A stretch of DNA of 64,000 nucleotides, taken from NCBI RefSeq assembly GCF_018739865.1, contig NZ_JADOER010000005.1, positions 109,431 through 173,430 of the forward strand. Direction: 5' to 3'. Shown here one piece after another: positions 18,468 through 27,136 of this stretch (positions are counted from its first letter, which is position 1; every line of letters starts with the position of its first letter). This DNA comes from Leptothoe kymatousa TAU-MAC 1615. GTDB taxonomy: Bacteria; Cyanobacteriota; Cyanobacteriia; Phormidesmidales; Phormidesmidaceae. The notes under the pieces are model-generated. The model was not told the DNA's origin. It was given only the letters and a program-made list of their open reading frames with translations, and ran no database searches. Made by a program: the position numbers and the translations under genes.

Positions 18468-21395
18468 ATGAGTCGCGATGCCCTGATCGTCGGAATCAAT
18501 AGCTATCAATATTTGAGTCCTTTGAAAGCTCCAGCTAAAGATGCTGAAGCGATCTCACAACGTCTGGAGCAGGATGGGGACTTTAAGGTTTGGCGATTCC
18601 CAGAACAGATTGACCAAGCCAATAGAAATAAGCCAATAGTGTCATCGACACATCAGGTGCCTCAGTCTCAACTGAAGCAGGCTTTAAAGCAACTTTTCTT
18701 GCCAGACAGTAAACAGGCCCCAGAGACCGCACTATTCTACTTTTCGGGCCATGGCATTCCAGATGAAGAGGGCGAAGACGGTTACGACAAAGGATATTTG
18801 GCTACTAGTGACACGCACCCAAGTAATCCCAGCTCAGGCATATCTCTGGGATGGTTGCATTGGTTACTATCGAAGAGCAAAATCAAGCAGCAAGTCATCT
18901 GGCTTGACTGCTGCCATAGTGGTTTTCTGATCGTAAATGTTGGAGCGGCTAACCCAGGTAATAGTGAAAGCCGCGATAGATGTTTTATTGCGTCATCTCG
19001 TGACTTTGAAAGTTCATGGGAAGATCTGAATAGTCAGTACAGTGTGCTAACCAAAGCATTGCTAGAGGGTCTGGAACCATCCCGATTACCAGGACGTTGG
19101 ATTGATACTTTTGCTTTAGTGGACTACGTTAATCAAGCGCTTAAGGATGAATTGCAAACGCCAGTCTGTACCAATTCTGGTGAGGCAATTAAATTAACCC
19201 GGCCTTGGAAAATTGATGACCAGGCAATAAAGCCGCCACCAGCAGATACTGGTATCTGTCCTTATAAAGGTTTATCCTACTTTGACTGCAATGATGAGGA
19301 CTACAAGTACTTTTATGGTCGTGAAACTTTAAGCAAGACCCTAATTGATAAGGTTCTACACGATAATTTTCTTGTCCTTGTAGGGGCATCTGGTAGTGGC
19401 AAGTCATCTGTGCTGCGTGCGGGCCTATTACAACACATTAAAGATAAAGGTGATATTGAGATTCGGATTTTGGTGCCGGGAGAGCACCCCTTACAGAGTT
19501 TGGCAGATGCCTTTGTAGATAAGAATCTAGATCCAGTGAATCGAGCTGATCAACAGGCTAAGGCTGAACTTAGAATTTGCGAGGGGGCAACAGGTCTTCA
19601 GCGTTTAGTGCAAAATTCTGATGCTCGACGAGTAGTTTTGGCTGTTGATCAGTTTGAGGAGACATTCACACTTTGCCAAGACAAAGCTGAAAGGAAAGAT
19701 TTTTTTGATACTCTATTGGGTGCATTGGAGGCAGTTTCATCACGTTTATGTCTTATTTTCGCGATTCGCTCAGACCTCTTAGGACAATGCTTTGAAGAAG
19801 ATTATAAGCATTTAGCTGAGAAGGTAAAACAACATCTTGAGCTCATTATGCCAATGACTCAAGATGAACTCACTCAGTCTATCTTAAAGCCAGCAAAACA
19901 AGTAGATGTTGGTTTTGAGCCTGGGCTTCCTGAGTTGCTTTTACGAGATGTGCAACAGTCCTTATCTGAGTTGCCGCTGCTCCAATACACTTTAAAAGAA
20001 CTGTGGAACTGGCAAAAGTGTAGTCAGCTCAACATCTCTACCTACATGAAGATTGGGGGGGTTTCTGGCGCACTTAAGCGGCGTGCTGACAAAATTTATG
20101 ACGCATTTACACCAGAGCAACAGCGTATCGCAAAGTATATCTTTCTGAGTTTGATATATGTGGGAGAAGATTTTGAACCTACTCGTCGTCGCATTACTCA
20201 GTATAATTTAGTGTCTAATCAATACCCCAATACCCTGGTAGTTGAAGTGTTGACAGTGCTAGTGGATGAGAATCTTTTGGTAACAGATAATCAACAAGTA
20301 TTAGAAATAGGAAATTATTCAAACGCTACTGTAGACATAGTCCACGAGACGCTTATTCGGAATTGGCCTAAGTTACAAGAATGGTTAGATGAAAATAAGC
20401 ATTGTGTAATAGAAAAGCAAAAAATTGAATCTGCCACAAAAGATTGGTATGTGCACAAAAAAAACAAAGATTATTTGCTGCAAGGGCATCGATTACTATA
20501 CGCTAAAAAGTATCTCAAAGAATATAACAAGCAAGTTCCATTGACTACTTTAGAAGTAGAGTTTGTCAAAAAGAGCTTAAAATCGCGCAGCTCTAAATTC
20601 ATAGGTTTAGCAAGTGCTTTTGCATTTTTAACGGGGGGACTACTTTTAGTCTTATTACTCTTAGAGCCAAGCTTAAGGCAAAGTAAGATAAGACAAGCTT
20701 ATGAAACGTTAAAGGCAGAACAAGGGGGAAGTTTTGAGCGACAATCTTTTATTTATTTAACTAGTGGTTGTTCTCAGCTAAATCACTTTAAATGGGCTCC
20801 AAAATTTACTTCCAATTTCCTTAAATTAGTCTTTGGAAATTGTGAAAAACTACATGATGTTTCTCTGACAAATGCAAGTCTTTATAGACTGCATATTGTG
20901 AATGTAGACTTACAAGGTGCTCATCTGAATGCTGCAAATTTAAATTCAACAACACTTGAGAACTCTGATCTAGAATATTCGAAGAATATGGCTGAAATAA
21001 ATTTCTCAGAGTCAGATATGAGGTCTGTTAGTCTGATTCATTCAAATCTACGAGGGGCAGATTTTGGAAACTCAGATTTGCGTTCTGTACGCTTTCGCGA
21101 TGCAAATTTGAATAAGTCAATATTTTATTCAGCATTTTTAAAGAATGTCAGTTTTCGTGATGCCAACCTAGAAAATGCTACTTTCAGTAAAGCATTTCTT
21201 GAAAAAGTTGATTTACGAGACACTATTCTAAACTCAACTGATTTTCGGAACTCGACAATTCTAAATTCAGATCTACATGGCTCAATAGGTCTAAGTGACG
21301 AACAACTTTCCACTACCTATATCTGTAATTCAAAATTACCTACTAATATATCAATTGATCCGAACAGAGACTGCGAAAAGATTAATAGGGAATAA
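18468..21395 (+). CDS. caspase-nSTAND NTPase-pentapeptide repeat protein
   Basis: 975 residues. Residues 1-~240 form a caspase-like (peptidase C14) domain with catalytic His in YFSGHG (~93) and Cys in WLDCCHSG (~147). Residues ~258-700 form an nSTAND1-type NTPase: YKGLSYF entry motif, GASGSGKSS Walker A (~305), VVLAVDQFEE Walker B (~389) and a winged-helix region. A transmembrane helix (FAFLTGGLLLVLLLLE) lies at ~712-732 and pentapeptide repeats (A/D-N-L-x-x) from ~795 to 945. The architecture is that of a signal-activated protease, plausibly an abortive-infection or cell-death effector. The pentapeptides would sense or position. No WD40 or TPR repeats are present. Confidence 0.85.
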   Translation: MSRDALIVGINSYQYLSPLKAPAKDAEAISQRLEQDGDFKVWRFPEQIDQANRNKPIVSSTHQVPQSQLKQALKQLFLPDSKQAPETALFYFSGHGIPDEEGEDGYDKGYLATSDTHPSNPSSGISLGWLHWLLSKSKIKQQVIWLDCCHSGFLIVNVGAANPGNSESRDRCFIASSRDFESSWEDLNSQYSVLTKALLEGLEPSRLPGRWIDTFALVDYVNQALKDELQTPVCTNSGEAIKLTRPWKIDDQAIKPPPADTGICPYKGLSYFDCNDEDYKYFYGRETLSKTLIDKVLHDNFLVLVGASGSGKSSVLRAGLLQHIKDKGDIEIRILVPGEHPLQSLADAFVDKNLDPVNRADQQAKAELRICEGATGLQRLVQNSDARRVVLAVDQFEETFTLCQDKAERKDFFDTLLGALEAVSSRLCLIFAIRSDLLGQCFEEDYKHLAEKVKQHLELIMPMTQDELTQSILKPAKQVDVGFEPGLPELLLRDVQQSLSELPLLQYTLKELWNWQKCSQLNISTYMKIGGVSGALKRRADKIYDAFTPEQQRIAKYIFLSLIYVGEDFEPTRRRITQYNLVSNQYPNTLVVEVLTVLVDENLLVTDNQQVLEIGNYSNATVDIVHETLIRNWPKLQEWLDENKHCVIEKQKIESATKDWYVHKKNKDYLLQGHRLLYAKKYLKEYNKQVPLTTLEVEFVKKSLKSRSSKFIGLASAFAFLTGGLLLVLLLLEPSLRQSKIRQAYETLKAEQGGSFERQSFIYLTSGCSQLNHFKWAPKFTSNFLKLVFGNCEKLHDVSLTNASLYRLHIVNVDLQGAHLNAANLNSTTLENSDLEYSKNMAEINFSESDMRSVSLIHSNLRGADFGNSDLRSVRFRDANLNKSIFYSAFLKNVSFRDANLENATFSKAFLEKVDLRDTILNSTDFRNSTILNSDLHGSIGLSDEQLSTTYICNSKLPTNISIDPNRDCEKINRE

Positions 21396-21434
21396 CTGTT
21401 GTGACAAAATGAATTTATAACGGGGACATCTTCC

Positions 21435-22358
21435 ATGAAAATAAGCTTAATTACTACATTCTTTAGCACGTTAGTAACATCTCTGATTTTGAATGTAACG
21501 CTTGAAAAGCCAGCGTATTCTCAATTTAAACTATGCAATAAGACTTCTGAAACCATTTGGGCTGCAGTAGCTTATGACAAGGCAGCTTACAAACAACACT
21601 TTGAAAAACCTAGAAAACGCGATCGAGATAATACGAAAATTGGTGGTTCTTATACCCATGCTGCTGAGGGATGGTGGAAGATGTATCCAGGCGAGTGTGC
21701 GGTTCCTTTAGAAACATTAGAGCCATTACAGAATATTTGGTATTACGCCAACAGTGAGACTGGAAGAGAGTGGAAGGGATCCCCGAATGAAGCCTGGAAC
21801 AATTTACACCTGGATTATTCTTGGAAAGAAGAAGAGTTTGGTTGGGATGATGCTAGAAACTTTTCGATTCCGATAGAAGAGTATATTAAAAATATTTATA
21901 AAGAAAGAACTGGGATATCGACACCCTTAAGACTTAGGGACGTTGAAATAACTCGTCATTGGTTTAGTTCGCTTTACGGAGCGCCTTTTTCGGGTGAACC
22001 TAGTATAGACAATACAGAATGGTTGGGTCCATGGCCTTGGTGCGTTTCAGACAACGGCTTTGATTTCTCTCAGCGGGAGCCGTTACGGTTGAATTCTAAT
22101 AGTCGTAGGTTTTATGATTCGCGAGATAGAATTCATGTAAGTGTAAATAATTTAATTCTTGAAAAGTGGGGACATCTATCTAATAGGTTCAGATTAAGGC
22201 ACGAGTTGATAACCTGGTTGGCATGTGGAGGACAAGTCTCAGATTCTTTGGGAGGTTATTTGTCTGGCGATCACGAACTTGAAGATTTGTACTTTAGGAC
22301 TTTTAAACACAAAGATGTGTCTGGTACTGACTATAAAGGAATTAACCTGATTGACTGA
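21435..22358 (+). CDS. secreted DUF1036 domain protein
   Basis: 307 residues, starting 39 bp after the caspase gene and probably co-transcribed. A signal peptide is visible (MKISLITTFFSTLVTSLILN, cut near AYSQF). The mature N-terminus FKLCNKTSETIWAAVAY and the AEGWWKMYPGEC segment match DUF1036. The C-terminal ~170 residues are unrecognised, with aromatic-rich loops (WLGPWPWC, DHELEDLYFRTF). DUF1036 proteins are exported and of unknown function. The stop lies at the edge of a transposase remnant, so the C-terminus may have been altered. Confidence 0.65.
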   Translation: MKISLITTFFSTLVTSLILNVTLEKPAYSQFKLCNKTSETIWAAVAYDKAAYKQHFEKPRKRDRDNTKIGGSYTHAAEGWWKMYPGECAVPLETLEPLQNIWYYANSETGREWKGSPNEAWNNLHLDYSWKEEEFGWDDARNFSIPIEEYIKNIYKERTGISTPLRLRDVEITRHWFSSLYGAPFSGEPSIDNTEWLGPWPWCVSDNGFDFSQREPLRLNSNSRRFYDSRDRIHVSVNNLILEKWGHLSNRFRLRHELITWLACGGQVSDSLGGYLSGDHELEDLYFRTFKHKDVSGTDYKGINLID

Positions 22359-22365
22359 CAAAAGT

Positions 22366-23061
22366 TCAGTCCGGCTCAAAGTACGTGGTGAAGACTTGAA
22401 ACTTCAATCGGGAAGAGCGTTTCTCATGTTGCCTTCGAGACGCCATAGCTGGATGAGGGTCTTTGTTGGAGAGGAAGAAAACGTGCATGATCAGCTGCCA
22501 TCCATCCAGCAGAGCAGTCCGAATCCAGTCGAGGCCAATGCGAAAATAGCTGTTGCCACGAAACCAGTGGGTATCAACCCATCGACGTTTGCCTTGCTCG
22601 ACGACAGCCACGCCTTGTGCGGTGACATAAAGTGTCGCTAGCGCCAGAATGAAGCACAGCCTGGAGAGGTCACAGACTGAGCGAATCTCAGAGTTCTGTA
22701 GGTTCCAGCCACTGGACTGCTCGTCCTTGAAAAGTTCTTCAATATCGAAGCGCAGACCGTATTCTCGAAACGTTTGTAGCGTGGTGGGCTCGTCGCTGAC
22801 AACGACCCAGAGATCACCATTGAGATTGTTACGCTCAAAGATGACATGAACCGGGCCATACCACTGCCGCTTATGGAGTTTGACGTTGTGGAAGCAGCGG
22901 ACTTCACCCCGAGCCAGGTGCACCGTATTGGGTCTCCACCCACACCCACACTCCCAACGCCCCTTCACTGGCTGCTCCATCGTCACCTCACGCTCAGGGC
23001 ATCGGCCAGTGAACAGCGGATGCCAGTCAAGTAGGGCTGCTGCTGATCTGGGGGTGGACAT
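22366..23061 (-). pseudogene. IS4-type transposase, 3' remnant
   Basis: The 231-residue ORF corresponds to the C-terminal part of an IS4-family DDE transposase. The Y-x2-R-x3-E-x6-K signature is recognisable in REYGLRFDIEELFKDEQ, but the final K is replaced by Q. The preceding DLWVVVSDEP is the strand before it. The N-terminal domain with the first catalytic Asp residues is missing, so this is a dead fragment. The plus-strand ORFs at 22351-22641 and 22649-23089 are its shadows. Confidence 0.75.
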
Positions 23062-23325
23062 AGAAGTACAGTGCAGATTTTTACATTAATTTGTATCCTG
23101 GCTTTCTTTTGAAATAGGGAATTAATCTAAAATGAACGTGGTTTAAAAAATATTCTACCTCTCAGATAATGCTTAGAAAGCTTTATTTGCAAGGTTTTCC
23201 AAGCATTCCTAGATTAAACGCCTAGAGTCTTTAACTATGACAAAACTCTCATTAACCCCTCATTAGCGCGCCAAAATGTGATTTGATAGATATTGGAATC
23301 ATCTAACCACTCCACAGATGACTCC

Positions 23326-23505
23326 ATGAAAAGCATTCTCCTAGCCGCAATACTCTGCACGACAGCCATCACGTTGGCTGCGATTTTCCTAGACTACGCC
23401 GGAGCAATTGACATGCGTTTCGGTGGTGAGGGGCTTCAGATCAAGATTGAGTCAGGTGATAAGCATTTGCCCCAGACAGGCGATGTTTCTGACGGCACTT
23501 TATAG
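23326..23505 (+). CDS. small single-pass membrane protein
   Basis: From the ATG at 23326: MKSILLAAILCTTAITLAAI, one N-terminal helix, then AIDMRFGGEGLQIKIESGDK. About 59 residues. The layout (one helix followed by ID-x-R-x-G-x-x-IKIE) is shared with the 49-residue gene at 24672-24821, suggesting a small family within the island. The stop codon lies in the repeated palindrome at 23502. Its function is unknown. Confidence 0.45.
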   Translation: MKSILLAAILCTTAITLAAIFLDYAGAIDMRFGGEGLQIKIESGDKHLPQTGDVSDGTL

Positions 23506-23520
23506 ACATGTCTATAGTGT
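23502..23520. repeat. internal copy of the island-end palindrome
   Basis: TTTATAGACATGTCTATAGT: identical to the right island end over TTTATAGACATGTCTA. It supplies the stop codon (TAG) of the small gene at 23326-23505, implying that gene's 3' end was set by the repeat. It may mark the junction of two nested elements, roughly 18.2-23.5 kb and 23.5-27.9 kb. A looser relative (TTTATGAGTATGTCCACA) lies near 26577-26594. Confidence 0.5.
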
Positions 23521-23762
23521 GAAACGGTTGACTGAAAAGCTTTAAAAACCCAATAGCTGTATGTCTGACTTTAAAGAACCAAAGGTAAAGATTAGCCCTA
23601 AACGACCATCGTCGTATTGACGCCTAAGGCATTGGGTGCGAGCTTATGAGAACTGAAACGTTATATTTTTCCACTAGCCCACCCTGAAATTAAAAGCTAA
23701 AATTTAAGTACATATGATCTATAAAATATGTGCCCATAGTTTATTCATTAAGCGGAGGGCTT

Positions 23763-24200
23763 ATGTTTTCTGTAATTGATATCGCTTGCTATTTTCTTTG
23801 TCTACCAGATGAAAATGCTGGTGATTTAATTTCTAACCTCAAGCTACAGAAGCTACTCTATTACGCCCAAGGTTTCCATCTTGCGCTCTATACCAGCAAG
23901 CTATTCCAAGAAGATATCAGGGCATGGGAGCATGGTCCTGTGGTGCCAGATGCTTATCATGAATTTAAAGAATTTGGTTCTAGTGCAATTCCAGCACCAG
24001 AAGTAATGGATTTCGGTATTTTTGACCCAGAGACAGAAGAGCTACTGGATGAAGTTTATGCAGTGTATGGTCAATTTTCGGCCTGGAAGCTGCGAAACAT
24101 GACCCATGAAGAGTCCCCATGGAAGGATACTTCTATTAATGAGGTCATCTCTCCCAAAAAAATGCGGGACTATTTTAAGACACAGCTTGCTTCTGAGTAA
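23763..24200 (+). CDS. Panacea-domain (SocA-like, DUF4065) antitoxin
   Basis: 145 residues from the ATG at 23763, which has a clear GCGGAGGG Shine-Dalgarno; the track start is 11 codons upstream. The Panacea signature is present: KLQKLLYYAQGFHLA, EDIRAWEHGPVVPDAYHEF, and the C-terminal helix SAWKLRNMTHEESPW. Panacea domains are the antitoxin part of diverse toxin-antitoxin pairs and act by direct neutralisation or proteolytic adaptation. The stop overlaps the next start (TAATG), typical of a TA operon. Confidence 0.85.
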   Translation: MFSVIDIACYFLCLPDENAGDLISNLKLQKLLYYAQGFHLALYTSKLFQEDIRAWEHGPVVPDAYHEFKEFGSSAIPAPEVMDFGIFDPETEELLDEVYAVYGQFSAWKLRNMTHEESPWKDTSINEVISPKKMRDYFKTQLASE

Positions 24201-24631
24201 TGGCTAGAAATAGACAAAGAAAACTTGCGGGAAAGCAAGGCTCAAGTAGCGCACGGTTGAAAACTCCTTCGCAAAAAAGAGACATCTCGCCAGAACAGCA
24301 ACCTCCAATTTTTTCTTTGGAATACCTGCAGAAGGACTATTGTGTAACAGTCTGTCAGGTACAAGATCAGGCTAAATTTGCTATTCGCCTTAGAAAGCTA
24401 AGTGAAATGACGTGGAAGGAAATTAAATCTGCTCCCCGTCATGGGCTAGGTCATGAAAAAATCAGTCGAAATTCCATTCAAGAGTCAATCCCCAGTCATA
24501 TTACTGATGATGTCACTTTTTTAGCATTCCGCTTTTCTGGAATGAAGCCTATGGTCGGATACCGAAGCGGCAGAATTTTCTATGTTATTTGGCTGGATAA
24601 AGATTTCACGCTTTATGATCACGGCAGTTAA
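24200..24631 (+). CDS. putative toxin partner of the Panacea antitoxin
   Basis: 143 residues, its ATG overlapping the antitoxin stop by one base. The N-terminus is basic and disordered (ARNRQRKLAGKQGSSSARLK). The folded part runs from ~45: KFAIRLRKLSEMTWKEIKSA, GLGHEKIS, then FLAFRFSGMKPMVGYRSGRI and FYVIWLDKDFTLYDHG at the end. The compact alpha/beta domain with a late Arg/Tyr/His-containing strand set recalls RelE/HigB-like RNases, but I cannot assign it. Operon position is the main evidence for a toxin role. Confidence 0.6.
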   Translation: MARNRQRKLAGKQGSSSARLKTPSQKRDISPEQQPPIFSLEYLQKDYCVTVCQVQDQAKFAIRLRKLSEMTWKEIKSAPRHGLGHEKISRNSIQESIPSHITDDVTFLAFRFSGMKPMVGYRSGRIFYVIWLDKDFTLYDHGS

Positions 24632-24671
24632 AACCCAGCCAGCCCACACAGCTGCCAGGGCCTTTGCACAG

Positions 24672-24821
24672 CTAACGCGCCTCCGCCTTCTCAATCTTGA
24701 TAGTCGTCCCTGGCCTTAGCTGAATATCTACCAAGCCTCCTTGCCAAAGCACAGCAAGCCCAAGCAAAGTTACCCCCAAAACGAGGGTGGGGATTATGAT
24801 ATTGACTGAGTGTAATTTCAT
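24672..24821 (-). CDS. 49-residue single-pass membrane protein
   Basis: This gene is not in the ORF track; the plus-strand ORF at 24787 is its shadow. The product MKLHSVNIIIPTLVLGVTLL has one transmembrane helix, followed by VDIQLRPGTTIKIEKAEAR. It resembles the protein at 23326-23505 in layout. Its function is unknown. Its orientation opposite to the TA pair argues against co-expression. Confidence 0.4.
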   Translation of the reverse strand: MKLHSVNIIIPTLVLGVTLLGLAVLWQGGLVDIQLRPGTTIKIEKAEAR

Positions 24822-25043
24822 GGTTTCGACTCCATTGAATGCACGAACCGAGGCCGCCTGTACCAGAGGTGGCCTTTTGGTTTATTTGATTTCAGATGAC
24901 TCTAATGTTGTGGACTGTCTCAATCGCCCATTCCGACTATGCCCAGTCTCTGAAAAAATTGCTGTAACTTTGCATATATCCGTACAAAAATTAAAAGCTC
25001 TCCGATATCTCTGGGCACCCTAAACCCAGCCACAGGAGCGCCC

Positions 25044-25211
25044 ATGACCACCCCCGAAGGACTGACCGAGGCTGAGTATCAGGAAATCGTGGCTGACGCT
25101 GCTGCGAGTGCGGCGGACGCTAGCAGGGAAAGCCTGATTGGTATAGGTGGGTTGGCTCTAGTCCTGGTAGTGACTGTGGTGGCTCTGCGGGTAAAGCGGC
25201 AGGTGGGTTAG
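25044..25211 (+). CDS. 55-residue membrane protein resembling a filamentous-phage coat protein
   Basis: Short ORF below the track cutoff with a good Shine-Dalgarno (CACAGGAG, 6 bp before ATG). An acidic helical N-terminus (TEAEYQEIVADAAASAADAS) is followed by one transmembrane helix (IGIGGLALVLVVTVVAL) and a basic C-terminus RVKRQVG. This acidic-hydrophobic-basic pattern is that of inovirus major coat proteins (Pf1, Pf3, fd pVIII). No Zot-like ATPase or other inovirus gene is visible nearby, so it may equally be a small membrane toxin or remnant. Confidence 0.4.
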   Translation: MTTPEGLTEAEYQEIVADAAASAADASRESLIGIGGLALVLVVTVVALRVKRQVG

Positions 25212-25410
25212 CCGATCTGGCCCTGGACGGTTGCTGAGCGGGTTAGGCGGAATTTGTATAGTCGGAAGTATCGGCGGTGACTGCTGTACCCCTGGAGCTG
25301 TTGAAGTGTTATCGAGCAAAATATCTAAGATGTAAATCTAGTTTTATTTCAGCTCATAGGTTAAATTTGCAACGATATTCAGCAATAAGCTTGATTCAAT
25401 TGTCAGCAAT

Positions 25411-25686
25411 ATGCCTAAACCTTTCGCTCAAATCATTGGCCATCCAATTTTCCGCTACCTATTGATTTCAGGGCTCTCACTTTTAGCCACTGGATGTATT
25501 AGAGGCCAAAGCGACAATCCGAATGAAATACTCGACGGGACACTCAGACTACTATTATTAGGCTCTTTTGGGTTTGCCTGTTTCTGTGCTCTAATAGCAA
25601 TCTTTAACAGTCAGTATGACGGAACTGCGATGATTTGTGCAGCAGCAGCTGCAGGGTTATGTATTATTTTCCTCTTAGTTGCTTAG
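25411..25686 (+). CDS. small membrane protein with lipobox-like Cys
   Basis: 91 residues. An N-terminal hydrophobic segment ends in SLLATGC, which resembles a lipoprotein signal peptide although the -3 residue is Ala. Two further hydrophobic helices follow (LLLLGSFGFACFCALIAIF; AAAAAGLCIIFLLVA). No known domain is seen. The 200 bp before it contains no coding candidate. Confidence 0.45.
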   Translation: MPKPFAQIIGHPIFRYLLISGLSLLATGCIRGQSDNPNEILDGTLRLLLLGSFGFACFCALIAIFNSQYDGTAMICAAAAAGLCIIFLLVA

Positions 25687-25767
25687 TTAAAGGGTGTGTT
25701 TCTTTTGTAAAGACAAAATTTATTAACCCCCTAGGCCCGTTCTTGAGTAAAAGCCTCTGGCTGCCTT

Positions 25768-26160
25768 CTACTCACTAGCAGCCTGCATCAGAACCTGAGC
25801 AACCACTTCAAGCTTGACTTCAACCCCCATTTCCTTAAGTCGAACCAGGCTATCAACGACCTCTTTTAGCCTTTGGGTTCTCAGCTCATACATAGCCTGC
25901 TGGTGTTCAGCGATAGCCTTATCTCGCTCATCAATGAGCTTTTGCCGTTCCAGTTGTAGAGACCCTAGTTGAGCAAGCGCCTTAGCTTTAATCTCAGCTG
26001 CTTTAGCTGATTCCTGCTCACCTCTACCTTGAACATAATTGGTAGCTCCGGTAAGGCCGCAATCAAAAAGCTCTTCGATGGATTCCCTAAGCTTGTCTAG
26101 TAAGTCTGGAGGGCTGCCAGGTAGCTGGCGCATTCTAATGCGATAGCGCTCTTCGTTCAT
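25768..26160 (-). CDS. coiled-coil protein, last gene of an unknown island cluster
   Basis: 130 residues. A short N-terminal region (YRIRMRQLPGSPPDLLDKLR) is followed by a long charged coiled coil (KALAQLGSLQLERQKLIDER) and a C-terminal helix KEMGVEVKLEVVAQVLMQAA. It starts only 2 bp after the stop of the upstream gene, so the two are surely in one operon. It is soluble and unrecognised. Confidence 0.55.
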   Translation of the reverse strand: MNEERYRIRMRQLPGSPPDLLDKLRESIEELFDCGLTGATNYVQGRGEQESAKAAEIKAKALAQLGSLQLERQKLIDERDKAIAEHQQAMYELRTQRLKEVVDSLVRLKEMGVEVKLEVVAQVLMQAASE

Positions 26161-26162
26161 GG

Positions 26163-26534
26163 CTAAACCCCCGCTAGCTCACGAACAGCGACTAGGGTTT
26201 CCCAGTCGTCGATTTCGAGGCCGTTACCACCACAGGCTATGTGATAAGCATTTAGGGCTTTACATAGTGTTGCTAGTTCAGCTGAAACTTCTTCAGTTGA
26301 GACGTTTTCTGAAATCTCTGTGGTGAGCAATACTTCTTTCTGTTGCTCTTTTTCTCTTACAGAGTTGAGCCGGGCATACTTATCGAGTCTCGCAAATGCC
26401 TTTGACCAACTTGCATAAACCTCGTCAAATCGTCTTTCTAGAGAAGCTATTTTAAGATTTTTTAACCTTGAAATAGCTTCTTCTCGAAATGCCTCTTTTG
26501 AGACTTTATCTTCGTCAGAAGTCGGCTCAACCAT
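26163..26534 (-). CDS. helical protein, unknown, operon partner
   Basis: 123 residues: a helical, charged first two-thirds, then a distinctive tail ALCKALNAYHIACGGNGLEI followed by DDWETLVAVRELAGV. I have the impression this tail recurs in cyanobacterial accessory proteins, but cannot name a family. It precedes the coiled-coil gene by 2 bp. Confidence 0.5.
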   Translation of the reverse strand: MVEPTSDEDKVSKEAFREEAISRLKNLKIASLERRFDEVYASWSKAFARLDKYARLNSVREKEQQKEVLLTTEISENVSTEEVSAELATLCKALNAYHIACGGNGLEIDDWETLVAVRELAGV

Positions 26535-26707
26535 AGATCAATATCGGTAACTTTCCCAAGTATGCCATACACTACTTTATGAGTATGTCCACAAAGTAAA
26601 GGCTATATTTAGAAAAAGCTTTGCCAGTTTAGCTTAAAAAATAAATGGTGGTTGTGCGGGTGGGGAAGCAGGTGGGAGGAGCAGAGTGATTTATATCATC
26701 AATTACC

Positions 26708-27136
26708 TCATGAACCTTGCTTTTCAATTTTTGCTTGAGCCTCCCTTTTAGGAGCAACCTTGATAGACTTATTTTTCATCTCAGACTGAAGGTAGTTTCG
26801 TAGTACTTGCTTTTGAAGAAATTTCGCTTCTTCTAAGCTAATGACTCGCTTTCGCAACGATTCATCAATGGAATCGTACTTTTTTTGCAGATGAAAATCG
26901 AGTTCTTTTTGTCTACTAAATGGCCGAAAGTTAGCAATAAAAACGCACAGGCAGACCCAACCAGCGGCAGAGAAAGAGGAAAAATCCAACCCTGTATGCT
27001 CCAATATTAAAGGCGAAAAAACTGGTACAACACTGGTAAGCGCAACCCCTAAAATAACTGCCTGTGAAGTTCGGCGTGGGCTACTAGCCATCAAACCTTC
27101 TATTATTTGAAGCGTTTTAGCTGTGAGCGTATCCAT
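26708..27136 (-). CDS. two-helix membrane protein, unknown
   Basis: 142 residues with two hydrophobic segments (QAVILGVALTSVVPVFSPLI and FSAAGWVCLCVFIANF) and a basic, helical C-terminal tail (KSIKVAPKREAQAKIEKQ). Its ATG overlaps the stop of the upstream zinc-ribbon gene (TAATG), implying translational coupling and probably a complex of the two proteins in the membrane. Confidence 0.55.
   Translation of the reverse strand: MDTLTAKTLQIIEGLMASSPRRTSQAVILGVALTSVVPVFSPLILEHTGLDFSSFSAAGWVCLCVFIANFRPFSRQKELDFHLQKKYDSIDESLRKRVISLEEAKFLQKQVLRNYLQSEMKNKSIKVAPKREAQAKIEKQGS

Noticed and set aside
22351-23089. Plus-strand ORFs opposite the IS4 remnant
   Set aside because: Shadows of the transposase frame.
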